Source: Butyricicoccus sp.
Lineage (GTDB): Bacteria > Bacillota > Clostridia > Oscillospirales > Butyricicoccaceae
Reading direction: 5' to 3'
Assembly (NCBI GenBank): GCA_020025885.1
Contig: JAHHRJ010000082.1
Span: 1-6,040 of the forward strand
DNA length: 6,040 nt
The position numbers were made by a program, and so were the translations under genes. This document shows, one piece after another, positions 5,350 to 6,040 of the stretch; the stretch's first letter is position 1; the number at the start of each line of letters is the position of its first letter. The notes under the pieces were generated by a model, which saw nothing but the letters and a program-made list of their open reading frames with translations, was not told the DNA's origin and did not search any database.

Positions 5350-5350
5350 C

Positions 5351-5378
5351 TACATAAACAATGTCTTTAAGCTGGGGA
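5351..5378 (+). other. Probable right end and attachment junction of the element
   Basis: The reading frame of the downstream regulator becomes recognisable at GAA 5377-5379 (Glu of the conserved K-W-E-x-G in XRE domains). Before it the frame hits TAA at 5368-5370. TnpX-type recombinases join at GA dinucleotides, and GA occupies 5377-5378. Removing the element would restore TGG-GAA (Trp-Glu) if the left flank ends in TGG-GA, a testable prediction. The exact base is inferred. Confidence 0.5.
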
Positions 5379-5994
5379 AACCGGTGTGAGCATTCCGGAT
5401 ACCGCGCTGCTGGTTCCGCTTGCAGAGCTGCTTGATGTTACGGTAACCGAGCTTCTTATGTGTGAACATATGGAGCAGTCCTTTACCGTTGAGCCAGAGC
5501 AGGTGGAAACACTGGTCAAGACGGCAATTGCTTTTTCGGACGAAAAACCAGCGCGCGCATATAAGGAAAAAAGCAAATGGATGCTTATTTATATGATCTC
5601 GTTGCTGATAGGTGGGCTATCTGTCTTTGCAGCATCTGAAAGAGGGCAGGTCGTAGAAAACGTGATCACGTTTTTTGTCCTCAGCGTGGTATTTGGAATG
5701 TATTTTTGCTTTTTTGTGCAAACACGTCTGCCGAGATACTACGATGAAAACCGAATCAGTGGTTATTCTGATGGTATATTTCGTATGAATATGGCGGGAG
5801 TCACCTTTAATAACAAAAACTGGCCGCATATTGTTAAGGCTTGCCGGATATGGACTTGTTTTGCGATGAGTTTTCTGCCCGTGCTTTCTTTGGTCATGGA
5901 ATCGCTGCAAGTTGTATGGTGGCAATCAATTGGACAATACGTGATGTTGTTTCTCATGCTGGCGATGTTCATTCTCCCTATTTACTGGTGTTGA
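5377..5994 (+). pseudogene. XRE-type regulator with C-terminal membrane domain, 5' end lost at the element junction
   Basis: The readable part starts ETGVSIPDTALLVPLAELLD and continues to VTELL, which is the back half of an XRE/Cro-type helix-turn-helix domain. The first ~30 or more residues, including the recognition helix, are missing. GTG 5386 is the first possible start but has no ribosome site and would not give a DNA-binding domain. Numbering from GTG, likely membrane helices lie at about 64-83, 90-112, 153-172 and 181-201. The loop LPRYYDENRISGYSDGIFRM and the following NNKNWPHI are typical of a clostridial family of HTH proteins with a membrane tail. The function is unknown, probably membrane-linked sensing. 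The protein ends abruptly after the last helix (PIYWC, TGA 5992-5994), so a small 3' change is possible too. The gene is best read as the host gene disrupted by the insertion. Confidence 0.7.
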
Positions 5995-6029
5995 TATACG
6001 ATTAAAGGCGCTCATAGGGGAAGTCTGCA

Positions 6030-6040
6030 ATGAATATCAC
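6030..6040 (+). CDS. Possible start of the next gene (partial)
   Basis: ATG 6030 follows AGGGGAAG (6016-6023) at a 6-base distance and opens MNI before the window ends. The gap of about 35 bases after the regulator remnant would fit an operon. The product cannot be judged from three codons. Confidence 0.35.

Larger units (their letters stand above)
1..5376 (+). mobile_element. Integrative mobilizable element, Tn4451/TnpX-like, left end outside the window
   Basis: Co-directional genes for a P4-type primase/helicase, a small HTH-like protein, a MobV relaxase with an oriT-like site, a TnpW-like protein and a large serine recombinase form a typical mobilizable-element set from Clostridia. Tn4451 (catP element of Clostridium perfringens) carries the comparable TnpZ (Mob), TnpW and TnpX. 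The right boundary is inferred at about 5376. There the sequence switches from the recombinase 3' flank to the interior of an XRE-type regulator gene, at a GA dinucleotide, the known target of TnpX. The left boundary is not visible because the primase frame is open at base 1. No conjugation (type IV secretion) genes are seen here, so transfer would need a helper. No cargo gene such as a resistance gene is visible in this part. Confidence 0.75.

Overview
The window looks like the right-hand part of an integrative mobilizable element from a gut-type Clostridia (Ruminococcaceae/Oscillospiraceae or Lachnospiraceae-like Firmicute), plus a short stretch of host chromosome. The evidence is the strong AGGAGG-type ribosome sites, intermediate base composition and gene families: a P4-type primase/helicase, a MobV (Mob_Pre) relaxase, a TnpW-like small protein and a TnpX-like large serine recombinase with a DUF4368 tail. 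Family names rest on motifs and recall, not on a search. All genes lie on the + strand.

Layout. 1-1065: C-terminal part of a phage/plasmid-type primase-helicase, open at the left edge. 1066-1452: no confident gene; it holds three 9-bp direct repeats, a nested intrinsic terminator, a hairpin and a pair of overlapping palindromes that could be an operator. 1453-1674: a 73-aa helix-turn-helix-like protein. 1675-1988: non-coding and packed with hairpins, ending in a sequence that closely resembles a MobV origin of transfer, with a predicted nick at 1914/1915. 1989-3275: the MobV relaxase. 3293-3592: a TnpW-like small protein. 3593-3693: a good sigma-A promoter with an inverted repeat over its -10 box. 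3694-5316: the large serine recombinase, interrupted by an in-frame TAG at 5062-5064 where CAG (Gln) is expected. 5317-5376: the probable right end of the element. 5377-5994: the 3' part of an XRE-type regulator with a C-terminal membrane domain. Its readable homology begins in mid-HTH at a GA dinucleotide, as expected if a TnpX-type recombinase inserted the element there. 6030 onward: possible start of another host gene.

How it works together (inference). The recombinase would excise and insert the element. The relaxase would nick the oriT just upstream of its own gene so that a co-resident conjugative element can transfer it. The primase/helicase would help replicate or re-prime the circular or single-stranded form. 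The small HTH protein may regulate the module. The TAG codon suggests that this copy may be frozen in place unless the stop is read through or the truncated enzyme still works.

I see no evidence of a wholly new system. The points most worth a second look are the oriT with its ladder of hairpins, the amber codon in the recombinase, the inferred insertion junction, and a strong terminator-like hairpin inside the relaxase coding sequence.
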